A DNA stretch of 64,000 bases, taken from Moniliophthora roreri (Eukaryota > Basidiomycota > Agaricomycetes > Agaricales > Marasmiaceae). Shown here piece by piece: positions 21,290-33,900 of the stretch (the first letter of the stretch is position 1; each line of letters starts with the position of its first letter). The notes under the pieces were generated by a model. The model saw nothing but the letters and a program-made list of their open reading frames with translations, had not been told where the DNA came from and searched no databases. The stretch is from positions 496,001 to 560,000 of the forward strand of contig LATX02000194.1 in NCBI GenBank assembly GCA_001466705.2, in the 5' to 3' direction. Both the position numbers and the translations under genes were made by a program.

Positions 21290-23360
21290 CTCGGCCGCAT
21301 AACTTGTCTGCATCATTAAACTCGCCTGTCCAATTTGTCATGTCTTTACTACTTCCTCCCCGCGAAACTGGCGTCGCTTCAAATAAAGCACTTATACCGT
21401 GTCGATGAACCGAACAGGAGTGAGTGCAACTTTTTCGAAGGACGGAACGAATGGAGGAAAGATGGAAGGGTCGTATTTTTTTACTCGTACTTGGGACAGA
21501 GGTATGCTCAAAATATCCGTGATAGTACCTACTAATTAGATGATACGTAGGAAAACAATTGCTGAAAACTGTCTCATTTCACTACTGTGGAATTTGAAAG
21601 AAACATGGAACCAACGAGTTATAAACTGTACCACGGTCGCTTATCGCAAGACGAGAAATGCATTTTCATGCCAAGAAATTCGACGCCATCGAACGTAGCC
21701 GTGGTGGCTGGTGTACGCTAAAGGAATTTGCCATGTACGTTCTACTTAGGCTTGATTGCCTTGAAAGGAACACGTATTGATATATATACCCCAGGACAGT
21801 GAAACGGCTCCGTGTCGAGATAGTGAAGATCTATACCATTTGCCCTTGGTTTCTCAGCATTGCATTTACTGACCGGCTGTTGCAAGAAGTCAACGGCTTC
21901 TTGCCCTAAAGCGATGCAATATCATGTCCGCGAGATGAAAGGACTCTTCGTTGTATTTTACCCCTTCGTTCGACACTAAGAATCTCAACTGATCTTTCCT
22001 TACAGCGAGGGCGCATAACAGATATTGAACCTTCCTGTAGACTACTCCAACACTCAAGTCAATTCGCACTCGAAATATAAACTGTATCGCCAGCCGACGA
22101 CCTGGGTTCCTAGTGAGTGCTACCTTGATCCGTATAGGCTTAGTCTCTCTTCTGACCTTCGCCTGCGTAGAGTTTGGTCGTTCGTCAAGTTGTCGGGGAG
22201 GCCGCGATATGACACTAGCATTTTCTGAGGACATGTAAAGCCAATTCTCCTGCAATTCATCAGTGAGTATTTACCCCTTGCGTTGCTAATAAGACATCTG
22301 ACTGATCCTTATTGGTTCTTGACAGCTCTCATCCTCGCTATCGAAGCTACGTCAGTCTCTTAGAGCGAGATTTTGACTGTAGGCGAAAGATTTCAGCACC
22401 AGTCAAGTGTAATTCATACGAGCTTCTTGACAGTACGCTGGTTGCCTAGCAATGCCGGTGAGAAGTGACCACACCTGCGTAGCTGTTGAGCCGCTTTTAA
22501 TCTACTCCTTGGTAGATCTGGATGCCTTTGTCGAACCGAGCGCGGTCTTCTCGAGCAGAATCATACTATGAACACTATATTTCCTGAATCCCGAAGAGCA
22601 CTATTTTGTGTTACTGGTAAACCCCTCCCTCTTGTACTGTTTCCGATATTTGAGCTGGCATGATGTTTTGTACAGACTTGTGCCTCCGAAAGGTCATTAA
22701 CGGCTAGTGTCGTTCGCGCTACACCTCTCACTTTCTGTCTTGTATCGAAGTGGGCCCGTAGAACGCCCAAATCCACTGCACATATGTAACATATGAAACA
22801 CGAACACGCGTAATGTCGACCTAATCCTCGAGACCTTTCCTCTGAAGGTATCACTTATTTCGCGTGTCGGTGGACATTGATGCCTTTCAGTCGATGCTAT
22901 CAAGGCACTGTATGTCCTACAAATTGCCTCTATCGCCCAATGTCTTCCCTTTACAGAATAATATAGTGGGAAAGTTGATAGATCATTTTTTGTTTGGTTC
23001 GTTTCCTCTTTCCGGTCCTTTGTGCTTTATTCTCATTGTCGTTAGCCCGGGAATTCGCGAAAAATAACACAACACCTGCAAGTTAAGGGGGACTCGTAAG
23101 TGCCATTGGACACCCCGAGGTTGCACCATCATCCTCAATTATCTCCTTGATATTCATTCTAGACGACGCAGCAAATTCGTCGTTTGAGAAGATACAGGAA
23201 CCATGTTATCTCGAATAAAAGCAATTTGCCGGGGCGTCTAACCAGATTTATGAGCGTGACGCCCGGCTCCAGGCCCCTTTCACTGCCTTGTATTGTATAC
23301 ATTCAATCTGATACGTGGTTTGATAGATGTAATTCAAGAGCTGTCATGTCAACCCGAGGC

Positions 23361-23433
23361 AATTGATCATTGATAATGGGGATGCTTCATGCAGTTTCGT
23401 GCAGGTCATTTGACCAATAAAGGCCCTCTAAAA
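23361..23433 (+). promoter_or_regulatory. Intact promoter-proximal block of copy E
   Basis: gatcattgataatggggatg then cttcatgcagtttcgtgcag and catttgaccaataaaggc, ending about 22 nt before the start codon at 23455. Shared with C and F; interrupted in D. aataaagg may act as a weak TATA-like element. Confidence 0.5.
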
Positions 23434-23454
23434 TCGTTGGGACCTCTTCATTCA

Positions 23455-25193
23455 ATGCTCCTCTACGCTCTCGCGCGGCCTCTAGCCCAAACCCTCGCTG
23501 CAACCAACTCTTCCGTCACAGACTTATTCGATCCTACAACTGGCAAATGCGTCGACATTGACGGATGTAGAACCGTTTCTGATATCGTATACAGCTGCCT
23601 ATCAGTCGTGCTCATCTGTACGTGGGTAGCAATACATCCAAATGTTCCGGAGGTGGGGAAACATTCAGCAGTGGTACTCTACGATGACTTTCAACTCATG
23701 GTCGTTGCACTTCTGGCACCGGAGCTCGTTATTGTGTGGGCAATGAGGCAGTGGTTCTCTGCTAAAAAGATTGCAGAGAAATATAAAAGTATGTATCATT
23801 CTTTCATCTTTTGAACTGCAACTCTAAGTTTTTAATGCAGAATACGGGTGGGGAATGCAACATGCATTCCTTGTTCTGATGGGAGGACTTACACTATATG
23901 ACGGAGAGAAGTTTTGTGGATATCTTTGGGAAGGACGTGATGAGAACGATGAACTACACGAAAAGTACTGGAATCAGATCACGAAACATCACCGAAAGGT
24001 TCGGGAAGCTCTCGGTCGACATGAAGTTGATGGCAAGGTGCGATTTTACCTCTCTCATACTATTGTATTACTGAGCAGAATGTGCAGGAAGAAGGCGAAA
24101 AAGATGAAGGACATGTGGACGATCAACCAACGTCAGACCAAACACATCTATTATCCAATCCCGACTCACAACTCCCTGCAAGTTCTGTACGTCTTTTATC
24201 TCACGGATACCCCTCGCTCCGTCATCCAACTGATCACATCACCAGGAGGACCACGGACCTGAGCCATCCGAGTCATGTCTTTTGGAGTATCTCATTGCGA
24301 ACGGCTATATCACCATAACTGAAGACGATATCCAGGATAGCATCAGCCATGGCGACATTCTATCAAAATCCATCGCAGTTGTACAAACAACTTGGTTCCT
24401 GCTCCAAGTGATTGCTCGCGCAGTCGAAGGAATCGCCATCACCGAGCTCGAGATCGTGACTGTAGGGTTTGCTCTTCTCAATTTTGGCACCTATTTCTTG
24501 TGGTGGAATAAACCACTCAGGGTCCGCCGTCCTGTTCGTGTGTATTGGCGGCAAAGCGAGTGGAAAGAGAAATCCGAGTCGACCGAATCTACAAATGGGC
24601 AGACAGGTCACGGTGCCATTTTCAAGGGAATCAGCGCATTGGCTCAATATTTGGTTGGCTCGGATGATGAGGTAGACAGTGCCGTGGAGTTGTTCTTCTT
24701 GGCCATGTTCATCCCGCTCCTTGTGCTCATATGGTTTTTCGCTGCGTGTTGGGCTGTTCTGCTCGGAGATCCAGATACTGGGCAAAAAACAGCTGGATCT
24801 CGGCATAAGGTTCTGTTTTCTACACGACTGAAAGAGGAACCAATGCGTCTTTCTGTCGCCCTGTTTATAATCGCAAGTCTATTCGGTGCCATCCACTGCA
24901 TCCCATGGGAATTCCAGTTTCCGACACACACCGAAAAACTCCTTTGGCGTGTGTCCGCTTTGGCGATTACAGCTGGACCATCTGCGATGATTATTATGCT
25001 TATGTTCGTCGGGGCTTTCGGGGCATCTAAATGGTTGCAAATGGCTTCGATAGTGCTTGCACTACTGCCCAGCATCTTATACGTTGTCGGACGTATAATC
25101 CTTATTGTCCTTGCCCTGACGGCATTACGAGACCTTGCCCCAAGCGCGTACCAGACCGTAGAATGGACTACATTCATTCCTCACATTGGTTGA
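23455..25193 (+). CDS. Membrane-protein family copy E
   Basis: Exons 23455-23788, 23841-24037, 24088-24186 and 24246-25193 give 525 aa with the same block order as copy D. An in-frame ATG at 23389 would add 22 residues (starting MQFRAGHLTN), but this falls inside the promoter block and is not preserved in D, so 23455 is preferred. It differs from D mainly around TGQKTAGSRHK (D: TGNRKLESGHK) and in the penultimate membrane region (E: MLMFVGAFGASKWLQMAS; D: MFMFVGMLGALKWLQMVL). Between these patches the DNA is practically the same, including introns. Function unknown. Confidence 0.9.
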
Positions 25194-25479
25194 AACAGGT
25201 ATGTGCTTCCTACTTTTCCTTCCGCCTGAATACAACCCCTTTCTCTGGGGGAAGACTACTTACATGATCTGTTTTGAACAGGCCTTGTTTATCATATATA
25301 TCATAATGCGGACCATGCATATAACGGAAAAAAGCTTTTTCGTAACAAAAAGGCATGCACAACGTTCTAGCAGTCAATCAGATTGAATTGATACGGCGAA
25401 ACGGATCGAATACTATTGGTATATTGAGTGAGAGACGGAGATAAATGGCAAGCGAGGAGTGGGTAATCATCGTGGGCGG

Positions 25480-26040
25480 TACATTGGTAACGCGAGTCGG
25501 CTCTGTTGTATCATACAAATACATCCCGCACACTCAATCCCGCTGAGAAATCTGATGAGGGTGCAAGTGTCATTTAACGCTTCTCTTCCCCGCAAGCTTG
25601 TTGATAGCGGTGAGTAAGTCGCCTCTATGTAAGGGCCTGGTGACTGCACTAGCTTCCTAGTAGTACCTTGGAGGCATCATTCGCAGTCTCTGTAGGTTGC
25701 GTATTAGCGTCTGGGTATGAGGAAGAGGAGGGTACGTACTGGTGTCAGCTCAGAGAGAGATAGCACCAACATAGGACCGACTCGAGCTGAGCGCTTGAGG
25801 TACTGGCTCCGAATCATTTGACACCTCGTAGCTTTGATAGGCTTCTTGGCCTCCGGTGGTGCCACTAGGAATAGCATCGACATCCATCTCATCAGCTGAC
25901 TGAACTAGGTAGCGAGAAAAGCACGTAGGACGAGAACGATATCAAGTGGTTTGTCCGACATCGCGATGACTATAGTTCTCGAACGTAACTTCTCGGATGC
26001 GTGTGCTGATAAAAGCGATGTGTCGGATAAGCCATGGTGC
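25480..26040 (-). pseudogene. Fossil of the histidine-kinase 3' end (unit E)
   Basis: Near-identical to the unit D fossil and homologous to 30955-31420 of the functional kinase gene (shared gcttgttgatagcggtgagt, aagtcgcctct, aggtactggctcc, gcatcgacatccatct). Compared with D it has lost the small segment around gaacatttgacgaaattatc. Not translatable. Confidence 0.85.
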
Positions 26041-28702
26041 TGTCTAGGCACCATTCGATGATGAAGGTAATGCCATGAAAAGATATGCTGAGGCGAATCG
26101 TGGCCTGTAACATTCTTTATTGCGTAGCCCAACAGCGTGCGCTGGTCGTCCGTAGTCCACATAGTGATTCGCATAGTCAGCTTCGAGAGTCGAGGCGAGC
26201 GATGTTGACTCTAAAATAAGTCGGCAGCATGGAGACGTCCTGTATCCAGCAGGAATCCCGAACGTATCGCGACGCACCACAACATTGATTTACCAGCACT
26301 CCCAGTCATTCCAAGCCAAAAATGCATTTAAAGGTAAGCAGCACAATTATCCACCAGCTAGCAGTCAATCGATAGTGTTTTAGAAAAGGAATAGACTTGT
26401 ACGTTTCCCGAGCTGTGGGGGTACCGAGTGGCGACGTTTTTGGAGATTTGAGGTGAGGCATCAGGATTGTTATCGAGAATTGACAGATCGTTGACTGGGA
26501 GTGTTCGAGAGTATGAAAGAGGTCCGAACTCTTTCTCGTTGCGTACTAAGCTTGATCAAGAGGCGTTTTGTTGGCAAGTCCAAATCGCATGTTCAAGGGT
26601 CTAGACCACCATGCGTCATCGCCACTTGGCCAAATAAGCGACAAACAAAGCAGAACGCATCAGCGCCTCTTTCATAACGCCCTCCTCGTACATCTTTCTC
26701 GGCCGCATAACTTGTCTGCATCGTTAAACTCGCCTGTCCAATTTGCCATGTCTTTACTACTAATAAAGCACTTATACCGTGTCGATGAACCGAACAGGAG
26801 TGAGTGCAACTTTTCGGAGGTATGCTCCAAATATCCGTGATAGTACCTACTAATTAAATGATACGTAGGAAAACAATTGCTGAAAACTGTCTCATTTCAC
26901 TACTGCGGAATTTGAAAGAAACATGGAACCAACGAGTTATAAACTGTACCACGGTCGCTTATCGCAAGACGAGAAATGCATTTTCATGCCAAGAAATTCG
27001 ACGCCATCGAACGTAGCCGTGGTGGCTGGTGTACGCTAAAGGAATTTGCCATGTACGTTCTACTTAGGCTTGATTGCCTTGAAAGGAACACGTATTGATA
27101 TATATACCCCAGGACAGTGAAACGGCTCCGTGTCGAGATAGTGAAGATCTATACCATTTGCCCTTGGTTTCTCAGCATTGCATTTACTGACCGGCTGTTG
27201 CAAGAAGTCAACGGCTTCTTGCCCTAAAGCGATGCAATATCATGTCCGCGAGATGAAAGGACTCTTCGTTGTATTTTACCCCTTCGTTCGACACTAAGAA
27301 TCTCAACTGATCTTTCCTTACAGCGAGGGCGCATAACAGATATTGAACCTTCCTGTAGACTACTCCAACACTCAAGTCAATTCGCACTCGAAATATAAAC
27401 TGTATCGCCAGCCGACGACCTGGGTTCCTAGTGAGTGCTACCTTGATCCGTATAGGCTTAGTCTCTCTTCTGACCTTCGCCTGCGTAGAGTTTGGTCGTT
27501 CGTCAAGTTGTCGGGGAGGCCGCGATATGACACTAGCATTTTCTGAGGACATGTAAAGCCAATTCTCCTGCAATTCATCAGTGAGTATTTACCCCTTGCG
27601 TTGCTAATAAGACATCTGACTGATCCTTATTGGTTCTTGACAGCTCTCATCCTCGCTATCGAAGCTACGTCAGTCTCTTAGAGCGAGATTTTGACTGTAG
27701 GCGAAAGATTTCAGCACCAGTCAAGTGTAATTCATACGAGCTTCTTGACAGTACGCTGGTTGCCTAGCAATGCCGGTGAGAAGTGACCACACCTGCGTAG
27801 CTGTTGAGCCGTTTCTAATCTACTCCTTGGTAGATCTGGATGCCTTTGTCGAACCGAGCGCGGTCTTCTCGGGCGGAATCATACTATGAACATTGTATTC
27901 CCTGAATTCTGAAGAGCACTATTTCGTGTTACTGGTGAACCCCTCCCTCTTGTACTGTTTCCGATATTTGAACTGACACGATGTTTTGTACAGACTTGTG
28001 CCTCCGAAAGGTCATTCACGGCTAGTGTCGTTCGCGCTACACCTCTCACTTTCTGTCCTGCATCGAAGTGGGCCCGTAGAACGCCCAAATCTACTGCACA
28101 TATGTAAAATATGAAACACGAACACGCATAATGTCGACCTAAATCCTTGAGACCTTTCCTCTCAAGGTATCATCCATATCGCCTGTTGGTCGACGTTAAT
28201 ATCCTTTAGTCAATGCTATCAAGGTACCGTATGTCCCACGGACCACAAATTACCCCTATCGTCCAATGTCTTCCTCTTACAGAATAATATAGGTGGCAAA
28301 GTTGATAGATGTCGATAAATTGTTTTGCTTGGTTCGTTTCGTCTTTCCGATCCTCTATGCTTTATTCTCATTGCCGTTAGCCCAGCAAATCATGATTTCA
28401 CGAAAAAAAGACACGACGCCTGCAAGTGAACTGGGACTCGTAAGTGCCATCGGACATCCCGGGGTTGCACCATCCTCAATTATCGTCTTGATATTCATTC
28501 TAGACGGCGCAGCAAATTTGTTATATGAGAAGATACAGAAACCGTGTTTCCTCAAATAAAAGCGATTCGCTGGAGCGTCTAACCAGATTTATGAGCGTGA
28601 CGCCCGGCTCCAGGTACAGTAACCCTTTCACCGCCTTGTGATGTATACATTCAATCTAACACATGGTTCGACAGATGCAATTCAAACTGTCATGTCAATT
28701 AA

Positions 28703-28770
28703 GGCAATGATCATTGATAATGGGGATGCTTCATGCAGTTTCGTGCAGGTCATTTGACCAATAAAGGCCC
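28703..28770 (+). promoter_or_regulatory. Intact promoter-proximal block of copy F
   Basis: ggcaatgatcattgataatg, gggatgcttcatgcagtttc, and ttgaccaataaagg, as in copies C and E; start codon at 28799. Confidence 0.5.
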
Positions 28771-28798
28771 TCTAAAATCGTTGGGACCCCTTGATTCA

Positions 28799-30540
28799 AT
28801 GCTCCTCTACGCTCTCGCTCGGCCTCTAGCCCAAACCCTCGCTGCAACCAATTCTTCCGTCACAGACCTATTCGATCCAACAACTGGCAAATGCGTCAAC
28901 ATCGATGGATGTAGAACCGTTTCTGATATCGTATACAGCTGCCTATCAGTCGTGCTCATCTGTACGTGGGTAGCAATACATCCGAATGTTCCGGAGGTGG
29001 GGAAGCATTCAGCAGTGGTGCTCTACGATGACTTTCAACTCATGATCGTCGCACTTCTGGCACCGGAGCTCGTTATTATGTGGGCGATGAGGCAGTGGTT
29101 CTCTGCTAAAAAGATTACAGAGAAATATAAGAGTATGTATCGTTCTTTCATCCTTTGAACTGCAACTCTAAGTGTTTAATGCAGAGTACGGGTGGGGAAT
29201 GCCACACGCATTCCTTGTTCTAATGGGAGGATTTGCACTCTATGACGGAGAGAAGTTTTGTGGATATCTTTGGGAGGGGCGTGATGAGAACGATGAACTA
29301 CACGAAAAGTACTGGAATCAGATCACGAAACATCACCGAACGGTTCGGGAAGCTCTCGGTCGACCTGAAGTTGATGTCAAGGTGCGCTTTTGCCACTCTC
29401 ATAGTATTGTATTACTGAGCAGAATGTGTAGGAAGAAGGCGAAAAAGACGAAGGACAGGTGGACGATCAACCAACATCAGACCAAACACATCTATTACCC
29501 AATTCCGAGTCACAACTCCCTGCAAATTCTGTACGCTTTTTATCTCACGGATACTACTCCGCTCCGTATCTAACTGATCACATCACCAGGAGGACCACGG
29601 ACCTGAGCCATCCGAGTCATGTCTTTTGGAGTATCTCATTGCGAACGGCTGTATCACGATAACCGAAGACGAGATCAATGATAACCTCAGCCACGGCGAC
29701 ATCATATCGAAATCCATCGCTGTTGTACAAACGACTTGGTTCCTGCTCCAAGTGATTGCTCGCGCAGTCGAAGGAATCGCCATCACCGAGCTCGAGATCG
29801 TGACGGTAGCGTTTGCCCTTCTCAATTTTGGTACCTATTTCTTGTGGTGGAATAAACCACTCAGGATCCGGCATCCTGTTCGCGTGTATTGGCGGCAAAA
29901 CGAGTGGAAAGAGAAATCCGAGTCGACAGACGAATCTACGGACGGGCAGACAGGTCGCGGTGCCATTTTCAAAGGAATCAGCACATTAACCAACTATATC
30001 ATTGGCTCGGACGATGAGGTAGACAGTGCCCTGACGTTGTTCTTCTTGGTCATGTTTATCCCGCTTTTTGTGGTCATATGGTTTTTCGTCGCGTGTTGGA
30101 CCGTTCTGGTTGGAGATCCAGATACTGAGAATAGAAGAGCTGGATCTGGGCATAAGGTTCTGTTTTCTACACGACTGAAAGGGGCTCCAATGCGTCTTTC
30201 TGTTTCCGTGTTCATAATTGCAGGTCTATTCGGCGCCATCCACTGCATTCCATGGGAATTCCAGTTTCCGACACACACCGAAAAACTCCTTTGGCGTGTG
30301 TCCGCTTTGACGATTACAACTGGACCATCTGCGATGGTTATTATGCTCATGTTCGTAGGGCTTTCGGGGACATCTAATTGGTTGGAAATGATCTTGATAG
30401 TGATTGCAGTGCTGCCCAGCGTATTATACGTTATTGGACGTATAATTCTTATTGTCCTTGCCCTGACGGCATTACGAGACCTTGCCCCAAGCGCGTACCA
30501 GACCGTAGAATGGACTACGTTCATTCCTCACATTGGTTGA
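28799..30540 (+). CDS. Membrane-protein family copy F
   Basis: Exons 28799-29132, 29185-29381, 29432-29530 and 29590-30540 give 526 aa. Block order is as in D and E, with one extra residue near ESTDESTDGQTG. If exon 3 began at the upstream AG that could also be used in D and E, an in-frame TAG would be read at 29429-29431. Using the next AG (gtgtag, ending 29431) removes it and keeps the frame, which fixes the acceptor for the whole family. It shows scattered substitutions from D and E throughout, many conservative in membrane segments (for example MLMFVGLSGTSNWLEM). It converges on the histidine-kinase gene, with about 410 bp between stop codons. Function unknown. Confidence 0.9.
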
Positions 30541-30951
30541 AACAGGTATGTACTTCTTACATGTCCCTCCACCCGAATCTGAACTCTTCCTCCAAGCAAA
30601 GTCCACCTGCTTCGAGCGGGTCTCATTTATCATTTTATGGTCAGCACACCACGCTAGCGAAGAGCATATGTACAGTCCTGGCAGTCAATGAGATTGAATT
30701 GATACAGCGAAGTAAAACATATAGATGAGATGAGGCATGTTGGTACATTGTGCGAGAGGGAGGGAGGGACAGGTAGACAAATGACAAATGATAAGTGATA
30801 GCGTGGAAAATGTCATAACGGCGAAGCGAAGGGTGAACAACCAACGTGCGCGGTACGGAGGTATTAAGTATTAGCATGGGTATCACAAAAACATTAAATG
30901 TCAACGTGGCGAAGAGGGAAGCGAAGAGGAAAAGAAAAAGGGAAGAATCGA
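30541..30951. other. Convergent intergenic spacer between copy F and the kinase
   Basis: Begins with the gaaacaggtatgt motif also found right after the stops of D and E. It must hold both 3' ends. No gene was seen. Confidence 0.5.
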
Positions 30952-33900
30952 TCAGTAATCCAACGTCGTGATTCTCGGCCCCGTGGCATCATACGGATCC
31001 ATCTCGAACCCCCAATTCCGCTGAGAGGTCCGGTGAGGGTACAAGTGTCGGTTAACACTTCTCTCCCCGGCGAGCTTGTTGATAGCGGTGAGCAAGTCGC
31101 CTCTGCGTAAGGGTTTGGTGATGTGGTCATCCATGCCAGCTTGGAGACATCGTTCACGGTCACCGATCACTATTCGACATGGGTTAGTGTCGAGATATGT
31201 CAAGGAAAGAAGGCAAGGTACGCACTAGCATGAGCAGTAAGAGCGATAATAGGTACCGGCTCCAGGTCATTCGACAGCTCATAGCTTCGAATAAGCTCTG
31301 TAGCCTCCATACCACCCATGAACGGCATCGAGACGTCCATCTGTGTACGCATTAGCACCAACACCAACTTTGAAGGAAAGAAGGACATGTACGAGAATGA
31401 TATCAAACGGTCTACCCTGCGCGATTCTTCCCTTGTACGCATCAACCGCCAAGCTACCATTCTCCGCAATCTCAACTTGATGACCATACTTCTCCAAGAT
31501 CTTGACAGCCAGCTTCTGGTTGACGATATTGTCCTCGGCAAGCAGGATATCAAAGGTCACATCGTTGGGCGCGCTGACAGGCGAGACAGTGCTGCTCTCT
31601 AACGCGCTGACGAGGGCGGAAGCAAGGTCTTGAGCAGAAGCGGGAGTAGTAACTTGAGATGTGATCGAGTTGTCTAGACACCATTTGACTGCAAAAGACA
31701 ACATTAGCGGAATGCAAGAAAAAAAAAGGTAGAACATGGACTCACGGTTCAAGCACTGCATCGGCGGACTCGAGAGCAGGAGCACAATGGGAATATACCG
31801 TAGGTGCTCAATCTCCCTAATCGTCTCCGTCTGCGAACGAATAGTCAGCACCAAATCTCAAGACGCAAACGCCTACTCACCACTTTGAGCGAATCAACCA
31901 CAATCGTATCGATATGCGGACAATTCTCCTTATTCGTCAACTGATGCACATCATGCACCACAAACGGTTTGAGCCCAAGCTCACTAATCCTGTCCACCAC
32001 ACCCGTCTGATCGTACAGCGAATCCACAAAGAGTATCGTCCTCTTGGCAAATGGCGCCATCTTGGCGAGGGTGTTTTCCATGGACATTTGTGATATTTGG
32101 GAAGTGATGGTGAAGAAGAAGCGGGAACCTTTTTGGACTTCGGATTCGACCCACATGTTGCCTTGCATGAGAGAGACGAGACGTTTGGAAATGGATAAAC
32201 CGAGACCGGTACCTCCGTATTCCTACCATAACACGTTACCACGAGTACGGAAGAAGGGTATCGAAGAACGGGCTTACCCTAGTCGTACTTCCATCCGCCT
32301 GACAAAAGGTATCGAAAATGAGATTCAGCTTGTCCTTGGCAATACCAATACCCGTATCCGAGACGCAGAACTCGAGCGTCACACTCTGATCATCGCTCGC
32401 CAACAACCGACAGCTCAGTGCTACCTGGCCCTTGCGCGTGCTCTTTGCTGGAGTGAACTTGATAGCGTTTCCGACAAGGTTGGTGATAACTTGGCGTAAC
32501 CGTAATGAATCACCGATGAGTTGATCAGGGATATCGGGCTCGACATCGTACGTGAGGTCGAGGTTGTTTTGGGAGGCACGAACGACGAGGGTCTTGAGGA
32601 TTCCAAAGACGGTTTGACGGAGTGAGTAGGAGACGGCTTCCATGGTCATACGACCAGCTTCAACTGTGGGCAGTTGTTAGCGGTGAAGGTACAAAAGACT
32701 AGTTGTAGGGCTTACTCTTTGAGATATCCAAAATATCATCAATGATCAATAATAAGCTCCTAGCCAACGAGTGCACGAGCAGCAAACTCTCCCTCTGGGA
32801 TCGGTTGAGATCAGAGTCGAGCGTGAGCTCGGTCATTCCGATGATTCCGTTCATGGGTGTCCTGTGAGTGCGGCATCGTCGTCAGCTATCGTAGTCGCAG
32901 AGAGAAAGATGGCATAGACAGACAACCCACCTAATCTCATGACTCATATTGGCCAAGAACTCACTCTTACTCCTGTTTGCGAGTTCAGCAGCTTCCCTAG
33001 CAGCCGTGTTCTTCTGGATCGAGTCTCGCAAGTTGAACACCATGTTATTGATCTGCAGGGTGGGGCGGGTGTTAGCAACTAATGTTACGAGTGGAAGCAA
33101 AAACAGTAAAAAAAGCAAAAAGATCAAAAAAAAAAGCCTACGAAGGTAAATATCCGTTCACCGCCCAAAGGGGCTCACTCATCAGTTGGACAATGTAACC
33201 TTGTTTCATCCACCACCCTCCAAAACCGAGAAAAAACCAAAAAACCAAAGAAAAGAACAACAACAGAGCCCAAACTCACCTGCGTCTTCAACGAATCCAT
33301 CTCACCACTCGCCTCAACCGTAATAAACCTCGTAAAATCACCATCCATAGCAGCAGCTGAGATTTGTGCAAAGCCACGGACTTGAGTCGTCAAGTTGCCT
33401 GCCATGGTATTGACAGAGAGTCTGTGTGCGTAACCGTCAGCACCGGGGAAGAAGGGAAAGTGGTAATACGCACGTAATCTCCTGCCAAATCCCTTGTACA
33501 TTCCCCACTTCAGCCTGAACACCCAATTTACCCTCAGTTCCGACTTCTCGTGCTACTTTTTTGACTTCGACAGCAAAGATGGAGAGTTGGTCAATCATGT
33601 CGTTGATGGTGTTGACGAGGTTGAGCATTTCACCTGGGGAGAGCGAGCGAGTGGTCAGCATCGAACAGAACTAGGGAGACGAGACACATACCAGAGACAG
33701 ATACCCCAACAATCTTTTGCGTCAAATCACCTCTGGCTACAGCTGTTGTGGCGACTGCGATCGTTCGGACTTGGAGTGTCAACTACATTCATTCATTCAT
33801 CAGTATGACCAATGTGTGTGAGAGAGAAACGCGAAACGCTAACGCACATTATTAGCCATAACATTCACATTATCCGTCAACGCCTTCCATGTTCCGGCTA

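Larger units (their letters stand above)
20273..26591. repeat. Tandem unit E (second repeat)
   Basis: Contains, in order, the landmark, the hAT-like insertion, the upstream module, copy E, the kinase 3' fossil and the next landmark. A stretch of about 900 bp at 21590-22490 appears identical to 26908-27807 in unit F, while flanking parts show many differences. A 121-aa minus-strand frame at 21890-22255 is identical to 27208-27573, but that follows from the DNA identity; in unit D it is broken. Confidence 0.85.
26592..31420. repeat. Tandem unit F (third repeat, ends inside the functional kinase gene)
   Basis: Same order as units D and E. Relative to E it lacks about 95 bp near 26760 and about 50 bp near 26816 and has no transposon. 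Its right end is the intact 3' end of the kinase gene, which identifies this as the source or surviving locus for the kinase-derived part. The boundary of homology with D and E lies near 31420, with a patch near 31665-31690. Confidence 0.8.

Noticed and set aside
21890..22255. 121-aa minus-strand frame identical at 27208-27573
   Set aside because: Identity follows from a DNA-level identity tract. In unit D the frame is broken (15208-15396), and no domain is visible.
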